In this document: positions 1 to 7,852 of the stretch, one piece after another
Layout: each line of letters starts with the position of its first letter
How positions within the stretch are numbered: the stretch's first letter is position 1
Source of the DNA: Helicobacter labacensis
Lineage (GTDB): Bacteria > Campylobacterota > Campylobacteria > Campylobacterales > Helicobacteraceae
Direction of reading: 5' to 3'
DNA: 64,000 nt
Assembly: GCF_003660285.1 (NCBI RefSeq)
Contig: NZ_QXQQ01000005.1
Coordinates: forward strand, 1-64,000
The notes under the pieces: generated by a model
Database searches by the model: none
What the model saw: only the letters and a program-made list of their open reading frames with translations
Told to the model about the DNA's origin: nothing
Made by a program: the position numbers and the translations under genes

Positions 1-18
1 TCCCCACCCATGTGACGT

Positions 19-636
19 GTGCCCACCATCTCTACCACCCCCACCCCTCTGCCCACCATCAACGCCCCCACGCGCCCAATGATCACCATCACCAACAAAA
101 ACCTATCAAGCCGTTCTTTGCAGTTTGGGGTGCAATTAGAGGGGGGGTATCAAAAGTATTTCACGCCCTTTATGGGCATCGCCTACTATGGCTATTTTGG
201 CTATCGCTACCTTTACATGGATAAAGCCTTGAGCGCGGCGATTCGGGCTAATAATGTCAACCGCTATAGTCTTGGCATAGGGGCTAATTTGCTCTTCAAT
301 GTCTATAGCAAGATCAGAAAGCCTAGGGCAGGCGGGCGGGCTAAGATTCAAGCCTATGGCTTTTTTGGGGGACTCTTAGGAATCGCCCATATTTGGACGG
401 CACAATTTTCTAATATTACACAGGCGCAGGTGAGCAATAATGCCAATATTGACGCGGTCTTTGGGATTAGCGTGCGCATGGATCGCTTCAAATGGAGCTT
501 GGGCGCGCGCGTGCCCTTGATCTCCCAAACTCGCACTCTCATGGCACCCACAAGTATCAATGGTTATGAGAGTTTAACCCTGCTAGACAGCTATAAAAGC
601 TCTTCATTATTCATGAATTTCACCCAAATTTTTTAA
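19..636 (+). CDS. Helicobacter outer membrane protein, C-terminal part (5' end missing or broken)
   Basis: About 205 codons read as alternating beta-strand sequence (GGYQKYFTPFMGIAYYGYFG) and end in FTQIF with the terminal Phe typical of Helicobacter OMP porin-like barrels. No signal peptide is present, so the true start lies upstream of the window. However, this frame has a TGA at 13-15, just before a Pro/Thr-rich stretch, so the gene is either frameshifted near the window edge or a 5'-truncated pseudogene. A G7 run at 141-147 lies in the coding sequence. The stop codon falls inside a TTTAA motif directly followed by a palindromic IS605-type remnant, so the insertion sits exactly behind the gene. 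Family assignment is firm; intactness cannot be judged. Confidence 0.65.
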   Translation: MPTISTTPTPLPTINAPTRPMITITNKNLSSRSLQFGVQLEGGYQKYFTPFMGIAYYGYFGYRYLYMDKALSAAIRANNVNRYSLGIGANLLFNVYSKIRKPRAGGRAKIQAYGFFGGLLGIAHIWTAQFSNITQAQVSNNANIDAVFGISVRMDRFKWSLGARVPLISQTRTLMAPTSINGYESLTLLDSYKSSSLFMNFTQIF

Positions 637-697
637 ACCTCCTCGGCAGAAATCCCACCCGTCTTTAGCGGGTGGGATGAATGCCACTAATCCGTGG

Positions 698-703
698 TAT
701 AAT
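698..703 (+). promoter_or_regulatory. Extended -10 promoter (TGGTATAAT) inside the IS605 remnant
   Basis: TATAAT at 698-703 is preceded by TGG, giving an extended -10 as used by the Helicobacter housekeeping sigma factor. Transcription would start near 710, run through the omega-RNA-like segment and into the cupin gene. No clear -35 is visible. Confidence 0.5.
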
Positions 704-709
704 ACTCTC

Positions 710-903
710 ATACATTCGTATCTACGGCAGGGAGTGTCGAAAGTTACGCCTTTGGAGATATGATGTGTGAGACCTGTAGGGAATGCGTTGGAGCTCAAAC
801 TCTGTAAAATCCCTACTATAGGGACTAGAGTGAGAACCAAACTCTCCCTACGGGCAACATCAGCCTAGGAAGCCCAAATGTCTTTAGCATTTGGGCACTT
901 CAC
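710..903 (+). ncRNA. Omega-RNA (reRNA)-like segment of an IS605-type element
   Basis: The stretch is structured: it carries paired blocks (for example GTAGGGA near 769 with TCCCTAC near 813, and ACTCTCCCTACGGG near 841) and a conserved-looking tail, CAGCCTAGGAAGCCC, leading into the right-end hairpin. In IS200/IS605 elements the TnpB guide RNA occupies this position and its guide is the sequence beyond the right end, here starting at 904 (ACCTTAAGGAGTTTGTG). No TnpB is encoded here, so any activity would depend on a protein made elsewhere. Assignment rests on position, ends and structure; no covariance search was possible. Confidence 0.5.
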
Positions 904-920
904 ACCTTAAGGAGTTTGTG

Positions 921-1229
921 ATGCCAATATTGCGTTTTTTAGAGGGTGTGAATTTCAATTCCTTGCACCTGCAAGTGTTGTTAGAAACGCCCAGCAGTAA
1001 AGAGATTCGCATTTGTATGCCTGAGGGACAAGAGATGCGCGAACACCAAGCCCCCGGGCAAATCGTGGTGCGCGTTTTAAAGGGGCGTATTTGGTTTGAA
1101 GTAGGGGGCACAAGGCACACCCTAGAAATGGGGGATTGCATTGCCCTAGATGCCAACACCCCCCATAGTCTAGGCGGGCTAGAAGATAGTGTCCTTAACC
1201 TCAGCCTCCATAAAACTAGCGCGCACTAA
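921..1229 (+). CDS. Small cupin-domain protein
   Basis: This 102-residue protein is essentially one cupin barrel. It shows the family pattern HxAPGQxxVxVLxGxxWFEVxG followed by GDCIALDANTPHSL, with histidines in the metal-binding positions. The ATG at 921 is chosen because AAGGAG lies at 909-914; an upstream in-frame start at 891 lies inside the IS605-type right end and is unlikely. The substrate is unknown. Cupins of this size in Helicobacter are usually annotated only as cupin-domain proteins. Its 5' leader is formed by the transposon remnant. The 3' end overlaps the convergent gene by 14 bases. Confidence 0.8.
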   Translation: MPILRFLEGVNFNSLHLQVLLETPSSKEIRICMPEGQEMREHQAPGQIVVRVLKGRIWFEVGGTRHTLEMGDCIALDANTPHSLGGLEDSVLNLSLHKTSAH

Positions 1230-2421
1230 GGACTCCAAAATCCAGCTTTAGCAAAGCCCTGCAGATCGCGCTTTTAGTTTTAAAATGTTGAATCGCCCCC
1301 TGTGGGTTTAAATACACACAGGGAATATCATCCACACTTAAAAGGCGTGTTTGTTTGAATAGGGCGCGCAGAGAGTCAAGCACGCTTTTAGGTGGGTTTT
1401 TCAACACCCCTAAACAAGCTTTCTTGGCTTTATCACTGAGGTATTTAGGGAGCAAGCAGAGTTGGGGCTGTTTTAAAATGCGTGTGTGGGGGTCTTTATA
1501 GCGAATAGCGTATTCAGAGATGCTAAAAGACTTCTCAAAATCTGGAAAGTAGTCTTGAAACAAGCCTTGGATATAAAATTTGGTGTTGTGTAGGTAGAAT
1601 AGACTTCTAATCAAGGCATAATTTTTAAACGCCTCTAAAAAGCTGTCAGGATCGCTTTTGATGATTTCTTCTAAAAAAGGGTTGTGGTTTTTGGCAAGTT
1701 GGGCTAGATACCACGCAGCCTTAAGATTCTCACGCAAGGGGTCGGGATTGAAACGAGTCCAAATATTTATGGGATCCGCTTCGTCGTAAGCGTCAGTGGA
1801 ATAAACCCAAAAGAAAAACCCCATAGCGGCACTCAAGTCATTTAAATAGGCGCATTTGTCTTGTGTGCAAGTGTGCTTGATGGAGGGTAGGCTTTGGATA
1901 TAGGCTAGGGGGTCTAGTTGAGAAGCAAGCAGAGGCGAGAAGAAAAAGGGGAGGAGGGTATTTTTGAGAAAGAAGTAGGGATCAAGTGGGTCAGGATATA
2001 CAGAGTCGCCCGGGTCAAAGTCTATATTAGTTAAGCGGGTGTCCTCCAAATACTCCCATAACAAGAGTAAGGCGATGCTTTTAAAGGCTTTATGCGTGCG
2101 TGCGGGGAGTTTGTGATCTTTAAAGATGGGGAATATATCCAAAAGGGACCAAGCTTTTTTGTAGAAATCTTGAGCCCTTTGTTTTTCAAAAGCTTGGAGG
2201 CGTTTTTGGCGCGTTTCTTTATCCACACTACGATCCAAAAGCAGGCGCGTATAGGTAACATCTTTATCAATCATCTCCAATTTCAAGGCTTGCATCTGAT
2301 TTCTCCATGCATCTGGAGGGAAAAAGGACTTATACCACGCCTCAAAGGCTTTATCCTTGTCTGAGACCTTAGCCCCTAGCAACGCCAAGCATAAGAGCCA
2401 AATCCACACGAAAGCACGCAT
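1216..2421 (-). CDS. Secreted protein of the Cys-tail (CLxPKYL) paralogous family
   Basis: Function unknown. The 401-residue product starts with a clear signal peptide (MRAFVWIWLLCLALLGAK). The middle contains FFSPLLASQLDPLAYIQSL, matching the (F/Y)xxPLxxAxxxGLDPxAY block of the family at 17-25 kb. The tail has PQLCLLPKYLS, then IPCVYLNP and AICRALL: the four conserved cysteines in the same spacing as the distant tandem cluster. It lies 8 bases downstream of another family member on the same strand, with the quinone-reductase-like gene upstream, so the three probably form one transcript. It is convergent with the cupin gene. Family membership is seen directly; export is inferred from the signal peptide. 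Confidence 0.8.
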   Translation of the reverse strand: MRAFVWIWLLCLALLGAKVSDKDKAFEAWYKSFFPPDAWRNQMQALKLEMIDKDVTYTRLLLDRSVDKETRQKRLQAFEKQRAQDFYKKAWSLLDIFPIFKDHKLPARTHKAFKSIALLLLWEYLEDTRLTNIDFDPGDSVYPDPLDPYFFLKNTLLPFFFSPLLASQLDPLAYIQSLPSIKHTCTQDKCAYLNDLSAAMGFFFWVYSTDAYDEADPINIWTRFNPDPLRENLKAAWYLAQLAKNHNPFLEEIIKSDPDSFLEAFKNYALIRSLFYLHNTKFYIQGLFQDYFPDFEKSFSISEYAIRYKDPHTRILKQPQLCLLPKYLSDKAKKACLGVLKNPPKSVLDSLRALFKQTRLLSVDDIPCVYLNPQGAIQHFKTKSAICRALLKLDFGVLSAR

Positions 2422-2429
2422 AAAACTCC

Positions 2430-3257
2430 TTAATGCAAATGTGTATAGATGTCTTGCAAAAGGACCTTAAGCCTTGAGTCATAATAGGCATCTAAGAGAA
2501 TAGCAGGGTTTTGTTGCAAATCCACGCCCAAGAAGGCTTTAATGAACTTGTAATAGCTTTCTTGTTCATAGCTGTCAAAGGCATCATTTTCAAATCCACT
2601 AGAGAGCAAATCTAGCTGTTTAAAGGTGCGCAAAAAGGACTTGATGGCAGGATCATTTTTTTGTCTCTCTGACATGCTATCTAGGCTGTCTTGAATTTTT
2701 TGGTATGTGTTACATACATCATAATCGCATTCTCCCACCTTTGTAGTTTGACTGACTAGGGTATCCCATAGGCTTACACCCTCCTTTTGGGCTTGAAACA
2801 CGGGGGCAAAAAATAGATTGAAACCATCTAAAAAAGCTTGGGTTACTTGGGTGGCATCAAAGGCATCGGGGGGCGAAACATAAGTATAGCAGTCAATATC
2901 GGGGATATAGCTACGCAAAAGCGCAAAGAGTTGGAAGGACTCATAGACTTTCAAAATCTTAACAAATTCTTTATCTTGGGGGGTTTTTGGCTGGAGGTTT
3001 TTTAGCAGGGGAATCTGATCCATAAAATCTAAAGCCAAAGAGAAAAACAAGGAAGCATGCCTCTCCATCGCATCCCTATAAAAATAATAGTCTTTACAAT
3101 CCTCTGCCCCCGTAAAATCCTTGATCAAATCCTCCTCATACATGCGCACCGTGAGCGCGCGCATATCTTGCATGCCTTGGATCAACGCCTTAGAGGGTTG
3201 GCTAAAAGCAACTTGGATCAGCGCAAAACACACAAAGAGATAACGCAACGCCCTCAT
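2430..3257 (-). CDS. Secreted protein, tail-less member of the same paralogous family
   Basis: The 275-residue product (ATG at 3257, overlapping the upstream stop as ATGA) begins MRALRYLFVCFALIQVAFSQ, a signal peptide. It shares the family's N-terminal and middle blocks (QIPLLKNLQPKTPQDKEF and AFLDGFNLFFAPVFQAQKEG). It resembles the first unit of the 712-residue protein near 20 kb, including an LLxxYYxxRxxxxL segment near the end. It stops at LLQDIYTHLH, before the point where the cysteine tail would begin. A longer start at 3293 would run into the upstream gene and lacks a signal peptide at its N terminus. Function unknown; it may be a truncated or naturally tail-less variant. Confidence 0.75.
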   Translation of the reverse strand: MRALRYLFVCFALIQVAFSQPSKALIQGMQDMRALTVRMYEEDLIKDFTGAEDCKDYYFYRDAMERHASLFFSLALDFMDQIPLLKNLQPKTPQDKEFVKILKVYESFQLFALLRSYIPDIDCYTYVSPPDAFDATQVTQAFLDGFNLFFAPVFQAQKEGVSLWDTLVSQTTKVGECDYDVCNTYQKIQDSLDSMSERQKNDPAIKSFLRTFKQLDLLSSGFENDAFDSYEQESYYKFIKAFLGVDLQQNPAILLDAYYDSRLKVLLQDIYTHLH

Positions 3258-3769
3258 TTTGTGTTGGTTAAGAATTGTCGGTATTCTTGGCATATTTGCG
3301 CCAAGTTGGCATCGCTAATTTCAGCGCTACCAAAGACTTTAAAATGCCCTTGGAGTGTCGCCCCCACAAACTTCGTAGTCGCCTTAAAAGGGCTGAGTAA
3401 TGTCTCTACACTATAGCTACCCGGGGCTAAATACGCGCTCTCCTGCGCCCCAAAGCTCGTGCACAGATAAAAGGATTTCCCCGCTAAAGCCTTGTTCGAT
3501 GCGCCAAAAGCAAAGCCATAAGTCAACACATCATCTAGGTATTGCTTGAGTAAGGGCGGGTAGGAATACCAGCAAATGGGGAATTGGAAGACAATGTGCT
3601 GGTGTTGCAACAAGAGTTCTTGCTCGGCTAAAACATCGATTTTAAAATCCGGGTATTTGCTGTAGAGATCGCTAAAAACTACAGATTCACCCTCAAGCGC
3701 GTTCTTTAGCGCCTTATTGATACGCGAGGTAGCAAAATTAGGGTGGGCAAAGATCACTAAAGCTGGCAT
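3254..3769 (-). CDS. NAD(P)H oxidoreductase, KefF/MdaB-like flavodoxin fold
   Basis: 171 residues with the flavodoxin-like quinone reductase pattern: an N-terminal strand followed by HPNFATSRINKAL, then FQFPICWYSYPPLLKQYLDDV and GFAFG. These match the KefF/KefG/YheR group, soluble FMN proteins that reduce quinones and in some bacteria regulate potassium efflux. No Kef transporter is seen nearby. Its stop overlaps the start of the following secreted-family gene, so the two are translationally coupled. Precise substrate is not determinable. Confidence 0.8.
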   Translation of the reverse strand: MPALVIFAHPNFATSRINKALKNALEGESVVFSDLYSKYPDFKIDVLAEQELLLQHQHIVFQFPICWYSYPPLLKQYLDDVLTYGFAFGASNKALAGKSFYLCTSFGAQESAYLAPGSYSVETLLSPFKATTKFVGATLQGHFKVFGSAEISDANLAQICQEYRQFLTNTK

Positions 3770-3821
3770 GTTTTTCCTTTATGAAAATGGGTTATCATAG
3801 CCAATCCGTGTTGCTGCGCGC

Positions 3822-4298
3822 TTAAAGTGTTTTGGTAGGGTTGTGCTGGCGCATTTGGTAGGCTAGCGCGCGCTGGCTTTGGGTGTCTAGTTGGTAGCGT
3901 TTGTCGTAGGCGTTTTGCACGGCGATCTTTAAAATATCGCACTGGTTGGCATACAAAGGCTCATCCCACATGTCTAACACCAACGCGTAAAGCTGGATAT
4001 TTTGCACCAAGAGTTCGAAGACACGGGCGCGATCCCTAAGATACAACGCCTCATCTAGACCATAATTAGAAATGTGCAATAACACGCGCTCAAAGACTTT
4101 AGAGGCGATGCGCGCGGGGAGTTTTTGGGCTAAATAGGTCTTGAGCTTCTCTAATTGGCAATCCAGATCGCTTTGATCAGAAAAGATCAACACGCTAAAA
4201 AGCAGAATTTGGGTGTTGAGTTGCTTGCCTAAACGCCTAGTCTGCCACTTAATTAGCCATTTTCTGGGCTTAGAGAGTGTAAAGATCGCTCCCAACAC
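3822..4298 (-). CDS. Conserved hypothetical protein, alpha-helical, 158 aa
   Basis: Not recognised. The product is predominantly helical with no signal peptide or membrane segment, rich in Leu, Gln and Arg (for example VFERVLLHISNYGLDEALYLR). The annotated start is GTG with AAGGAG unusually close upstream; the next codon, TTG at 4295, gives better spacing. It is transcribed divergently from tatD. The 51 bases between its stop and the oxidoreductase start suggest possible co-transcription. Confidence 0.6.
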   Translation of the reverse strand: MLGAIFTLSKPRKWLIKWQTRRLGKQLNTQILLFSVLIFSDQSDLDCQLEKLKTYLAQKLPARIASKVFERVLLHISNYGLDEALYLRDRARVFELLVQNIQLYALVLDMWDEPLYANQCDILKIAVQNAYDKRYQLDTQSQRALAYQMRQHNPTKTL

Positions 4299-4397
4299 AC
4301 GCTCCTTGCATTTTATTTGAGGATCATAGCATAAGCGGGCTAATTAGCGGAGTTTTTGCTCAAGTTTGCTGAGGTGGGGAGGTAAAGTTTTTAAAAA

Positions 4398-4408
4398 TAT
4401 AATATAAT
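4398..4408 (+). promoter_or_regulatory. Two overlapping -10 boxes upstream of tatD
   Basis: TATAATATAAT gives two overlapping TATAAT hexamers at 4398-4403 and 4403-4408, about 30 bases before the tatD start, in an AT-rich leader. This is the likely promoter of the tatD-to-mrdA envelope operon. Confidence 0.5.
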
Positions 4409-4438
4409 ACTTCTAAAAAGCCAAACGCGGAGGAATTG

Positions 4439-5218
4439 ATGTTGCAATGGATAGACACGCATTGCCATTTGGATCATCGTCTTTACCATGCCGATGTCAA
4501 ACAGGTTTTAGAGGACGCCAAGCGGGCAGGAATCGCGCGCATGGTGATTCCGGGCGCAGACCCTAGGGATTTAGACAGGGCTTTGCAACTGTGCGCGCAC
4601 CATGAGGAGTTGTATTTCGCTGTGGGGGTGCACCCCTTAGATGCGCATCGCTTTGATCATGCGTTTTTACAGAGGCATATCCAACACCCTAAATGCGTGG
4701 CTGTGGGGGAATGCGGGCTAGATTACTTCCAACGCCAAGGGGTGTCCATAGACAAGGTGCGCCAAAAGGAAGTTTTTTGTGCCCAGATTGAGTTGGCTTT
4801 AGCTTACAACAAGCCCTTGATCGTGCACATTAGAGAAGCTAGCGATGACGCTTACGCCATTTTGAAGAGCTACCCCCACGCGCGCGGGGTGTTGCATTGC
4901 TTTAATGGGGATGGTATCTTGCTAAATCTGCGCGAAAACTTCTACTATGGCATTGGGGGGGTGGCGACCTTTAAAAACGCCAAGCACCTACAAAAAACCC
5001 TTGCGCAAATCCCGCTAGAACGCCTAGTGCTAGAAACAGACGCGCCCTATCTAACCCCCCATCCTTTCAGAGGCACGCGTAACGAACCCAAATACACCGC
5101 CTTAATCGCCCAACAGGTCGCCCAAATTCTCAACATAGAACCTGCCCACCTAGCCCACACCACCAACACCAACGCGCTAACTCTCTTTGGGCTTGCCCCT
5201 TTGGCTAAGGTGTCTTAA
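4439..5218 (+). CDS. tatD: TatD-family metal-dependent hydrolase/DNase
   Basis: A 259-residue TIM-barrel hydrolase. Metal ligands are visible as DTHCHLD at the N terminus, GECGLDY, HIRE, LHCF and the terminal LETDAPYLTPHPFRG. The ATG at 4439 is preceded by GGAGGAA; the earlier TTG at 4436 is less likely. TatD proteins are Mg-dependent 3'-5' DNases implicated in DNA repair and oxidative-damage processing. The stop overlaps the mltD start by one base (TAATG). In H. pylori the equivalent gene also precedes mltD/dniR. Confidence 0.9.
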   Translation: MLQWIDTHCHLDHRLYHADVKQVLEDAKRAGIARMVIPGADPRDLDRALQLCAHHEELYFAVGVHPLDAHRFDHAFLQRHIQHPKCVAVGECGLDYFQRQGVSIDKVRQKEVFCAQIELALAYNKPLIVHIREASDDAYAILKSYPHARGVLHCFNGDGILLNLRENFYYGIGGVATFKNAKHLQKTLAQIPLERLVLETDAPYLTPHPFRGTRNEPKYTALIAQQVAQILNIEPAHLAHTTNTNALTLFGLAPLAKVS

Positions 5219-6318
5219 TGGCGCGCCCTTTAAAACTCTTGGCAACTTTCTTTGTGGGGCACACTCTAGCCTGCGCCCAGCCCATCAGCACCGCCCTCAA
5301 TCTCAAGCCCTTGAATAGCTTTGGAGTCAACGCGGAGTTTCTAGCTAGTGTGGACAATTCGCAGAGTCTGCAAAGTGTGCAGGAGGCTTGGGATCACTTC
5401 GTGCAACGCTACGATCGCAATGGGGTGTTTATCCCCACTATCAAGAGCATGCTAGCCCAAGCGGATATTCCTGTGGAGTTTTTATTCATGGCAATGGCGG
5501 AGTCGAATTTTTCCACCAATGCCTATAGTGTCAAAAAGGCTGTGGGGATTTGGCAACTCATGCCCGACACGGCTAGAATGTTGGGTTTGCAGGTGGATAA
5601 TTATGTAGATGAACGGCGCGATCCTATCAAAAGCACACGGGCGGCTATCACTTACTTACACATGCTTTACAAACAAACCAAGCAATGGTATCTAGTGGCG
5701 ATGGCTTATAACTATGGACCAAGAAGGGTGCTAGAAGCCATTCAAGAGGCCGGTAGCGATGATATTAATGTCTTGTTGGACGATAGCAAGAGATTCCTTC
5801 CCAAAGAAACGCGCGGTTATATTCGATCCATTTTGAGTTTAGCCATCGCCTTCAATAATCTAGATGCCTTGCAACACAAGGAATATCTACTCAACCGCGG
5901 GGCATACACCAGTTTAGCCAGCTTGAAAATCCAAGGGGGCACTTTACTCTCTTCTATTGCCAAAGGCGCGCACATCCCTTTAAGCCAACTCAAGTCCTAT
6001 AACCACCAATTCCACTACAATTTTCTCCCCCCCGATAAAGCCTACACCGTCTATATCCCCTATGAGAATCTCGCCCACTTCAAGCAACATTACAAGCCGG
6101 GTAACCCCCTACACGCCTTTGTAACCCACAAGGTCAAGCCTAGAGAAACGCTTTACTCTATCGCGCGCAAATTCCACACCAGTGTGGCAATGTTAAAGGC
6201 TATGAATAATTTGAAGGGTTCTTTTTTAAGCACCCGCCAAACTCTTCTCATCCCCATTCTCAAGCAACACCCCACTAAGGGCTTGAAAAAAGTCGCGCAA
6301 AATGATGTGGCGTTTTAA
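5218..6318 (+). CDS. mltD: Membrane-bound lytic murein transglycosylase D (MltD-like)
   Basis: 366 residues: N-terminal export signal (ATFFVGHTLACAQ), an SLT lysozyme-like domain at about 95-230 with catalytic Glu in MAMAESNFSTNAYS, GIWQLMPDTA and MAYNYGPRR, and a C-terminal LysM repeat (HKVKPRETLYSIARKFHTS) at about 300-350. The enzyme cleaves the glycan strands of peptidoglycan to 1,6-anhydro ends in the periplasm. It overlaps rlpA by 17 bases. The H. pylori counterpart was labelled dniR; the domain content shows a transglycosylase. Confidence 0.92.
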   Translation: MARPLKLLATFFVGHTLACAQPISTALNLKPLNSFGVNAEFLASVDNSQSLQSVQEAWDHFVQRYDRNGVFIPTIKSMLAQADIPVEFLFMAMAESNFSTNAYSVKKAVGIWQLMPDTARMLGLQVDNYVDERRDPIKSTRAAITYLHMLYKQTKQWYLVAMAYNYGPRRVLEAIQEAGSDDINVLLDDSKRFLPKETRGYIRSILSLAIAFNNLDALQHKEYLLNRGAYTSLASLKIQGGTLLSSIAKGAHIPLSQLKSYNHQFHYNFLPPDKAYTVYIPYENLAHFKQHYKPGNPLHAFVTHKVKPRETLYSIARKFHTSVAMLKAMNNLKGSFLSTRQTLLIPILKQHPTKGLKKVAQNDVAF

Positions 6319-7273
6319 GGTCTTGCTGGTCTTGTGCGTGCTGTGGGGCTGTGGACCCAACCAGAACAAGAGTAGCCGTCCCTTGCTCTCCAAGCATGAG
6401 AGTTTGCGCGCCTATGATGACGCTAGGGAGTTTGGCGCGCCCCAGCCACGCAAACATTCCTTTTGGTCCTGGCACAAACACAAATCTAAAAACCCCAAGC
6501 CATCTAACGCCCCTGAGAGCATGGCAAATGTCCCGGCCAATAGCTTGACAGCGGGCATGCGCGATTCAGAGGCGATTCAGCGAGCGACCATGCGCCCTTA
6601 TCGGGTAGGAAGCAAGATGTATTACCCCACAAAAGTCAATGTAGGGCAGACCTTTGATGGTTATGCTAGCTGGTATGGACCCAATTTCCATGCCAAGCGC
6701 ACCAGCAATGGGGAGACTTACAACATGTATGCCCACACAGCGGCTAATAAAACCCTGCCCATGAACACCATAGTTAAGGTTACCAATAAGGACAATAACA
6801 AGAGCACCATTGTGCGTATCAACGATCGCGGACCCTTCGTGGCTAATCGGATCATCGATCTCTCCAATATCGCCGCGCACGACATCGCGATGGTGAGTAA
6901 GGGGGTCGCGCCCGTCAGGCTGGAGGTGTTGGGCTTTGGGGGGGTGATTGCCAAGCAATACGAAAAAACTTTAGAGAAAGCCCCCCAAGCGCACGCACTC
7001 AAACAGGAATTCAAAGTGGGCGAGAGTCAAAAAAGCGTGAGCGGAGGGCGTTTTTCCTTGCAAATGGGGGCTTTTAGAAGCCATGAGGGCGCGCAAAAAG
7101 CCCAACAAGATTTAAAACCACTGCTTAAAGCCCCCTACCATGCCAGCATTGTGCAAGGCACTAAGGGCAACCAACCCATTTACCGGGTGTTTATTCAAGG
7201 GTTTCAAAGCGAAGCGGAGGCAAACGATTTTGCTAAGAGCATGGGTAAGCCTGCTTTTTTGGTGCGCGAGTAG
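6302..7273 (+). CDS. rlpA: RlpA-like septal ring lytic transglycosylase lipoprotein
   Basis: 323 residues. A lipoprotein signal peptide (VLLVLCVLWGC) places the lipid-modified Cys near residue 17. A double-psi beta-barrel follows at about 110-200 (YASWYGPNFHAKRTSNGE, INDRGPFVANRIIDLS), then a C-terminal SPOR domain (RFSLQMGAFRSHEGAQKA) that binds denuded glycan at division sites. Two ATG codons stand in tandem at 6302 and 6305. In H. pylori a KDO-8-phosphate phosphatase gene follows rlpA; here lptC starts immediately after the stop, so that gene is absent from this position. Confidence 0.92.
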   Translation: MMWRFKVLLVLCVLWGCGPNQNKSSRPLLSKHESLRAYDDAREFGAPQPRKHSFWSWHKHKSKNPKPSNAPESMANVPANSLTAGMRDSEAIQRATMRPYRVGSKMYYPTKVNVGQTFDGYASWYGPNFHAKRTSNGETYNMYAHTAANKTLPMNTIVKVTNKDNNKSTIVRINDRGPFVANRIIDLSNIAAHDIAMVSKGVAPVRLEVLGFGGVIAKQYEKTLEKAPQAHALKQEFKVGESQKSVSGGRFSLQMGAFRSHEGAQKAQQDLKPLLKAPYHASIVQGTKGNQPIYRVFIQGFQSEAEANDFAKSMGKPAFLVRE

Positions 7274-7852
7274 GTGCGTCTCAATACGCTATGGGTGTTT
7301 TTCATAGGGGTGAGTGTGGCGATGGGTGCTTTGATTGTCTTTTTCTTGCAACCCCACCCTACCCCCCCATTGGTTAGCAAGGATTTTGCCAAAATTGAAG
7401 TGCGTGGTTTTGAAGCGTTCCAAACCAATCCTAAAGGCACGGATTTGAGTATACAAGGGGCTAGGGCGTTGCAATATAGCGATCGCGAAGTGCTCTATGA
7501 CTTCATCTTGAGTAAATACGACCCCCAAGACAAGGTGCAAGAACAAGCAAAGGGGGAGGTGATGGTGCATAAAAAAGAACTCTACAGTTTCCCTAAGGGG
7601 GTGTTTTACACCACCAGCAGTGGGCAGAGTTTCTGGAGTCAATACGGGATTTACGATCACAGCAAGCAGATGTTTCAAGGCAAGGGACCCTTTAAGATGC
7701 GTGGACCTGAGGGCAATGTGGACGGGGAGGATATTTCCTACAACCATGTCAGTGGGCTCTTACGCGCTAAACGCGTCCACGCGCTCATCGATTTGCAAAG
7801 CGCCAAACAATCCAAACCCCATGTCCCTAACGCGAAGGGCTTGAAATTGTGA
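7274..7852 (+). CDS. lptC: LPS export protein LptC-like
   Basis: 192 residues with one N-terminal membrane anchor (LWVFFIGVSVAMGALIVFFL) followed by a periplasmic beta-jellyroll region. It uses a GTG start directly behind the rlpA stop and overlaps the next gene as GTGA. LptC links the inner-membrane LptBFG extractor to the periplasmic LptA bridge. Sequence conservation in this family is low; the assignment rests on topology, size and its position immediately before an OstA-domain gene. Confidence 0.75.
   Translation: MRLNTLWVFFIGVSVAMGALIVFFLQPHPTPPLVSKDFAKIEVRGFEAFQTNPKGTDLSIQGARALQYSDREVLYDFILSKYDPQDKVQEQAKGEVMVHKKELYSFPKGVFYTTSSGQSFWSQYGIYDHSKQMFQGKGPFKMRGPEGNVDGEDISYNHVSGLLRAKRVHALIDLQSAKQSKPHVPNAKGLKL

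Larger units (their letters stand above)
637..903 (+). mobile_element. IS200/IS605-type palindrome-ended remnant (PATE/MITE-like)
   Basis: Two perfect 9-bp-stem hairpins bound the segment: 653-677 (TCCCACCCG / CGGGTGGGA) and 872-896 (GCCCAAATG / CATTTGGGC). Both have the identical loop TCTTTAG. The right hairpin is followed by CACTTCAC, resembling IS605-family right ends that finish in TTCAC. The left boundary directly follows TTTAA (632-636), the target pentamer reported for H. pylori IS605. There is no tnpA or tnpB reading frame inside; the 267 bp keep only the ends and the presumed omega-RNA region. This is therefore a non-autonomous element. Exact ends are inferred by analogy to the family. 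Confidence 0.75.

Noticed and set aside
12-224. His-rich open frame overlapping the start of the OMP
   Set aside because: It is the shadow of the C-rich OMP sequence; it has no conserved features and the OMP frame is clearly the coding one from about 80 onward.
653-677. Hairpin after the first OMP taken as a rho-independent terminator
   Set aside because: No U tract follows, and the same loop sequence recurs in the partner hairpin at 872-896, which fits transposon ends better. It may still terminate transcription incidentally.
6566-6958. Minus-strand frame of 130 codons inside rlpA
   Set aside because: Fully antisense to the DPBB domain of RlpA; no ribosome site or recognisable family.
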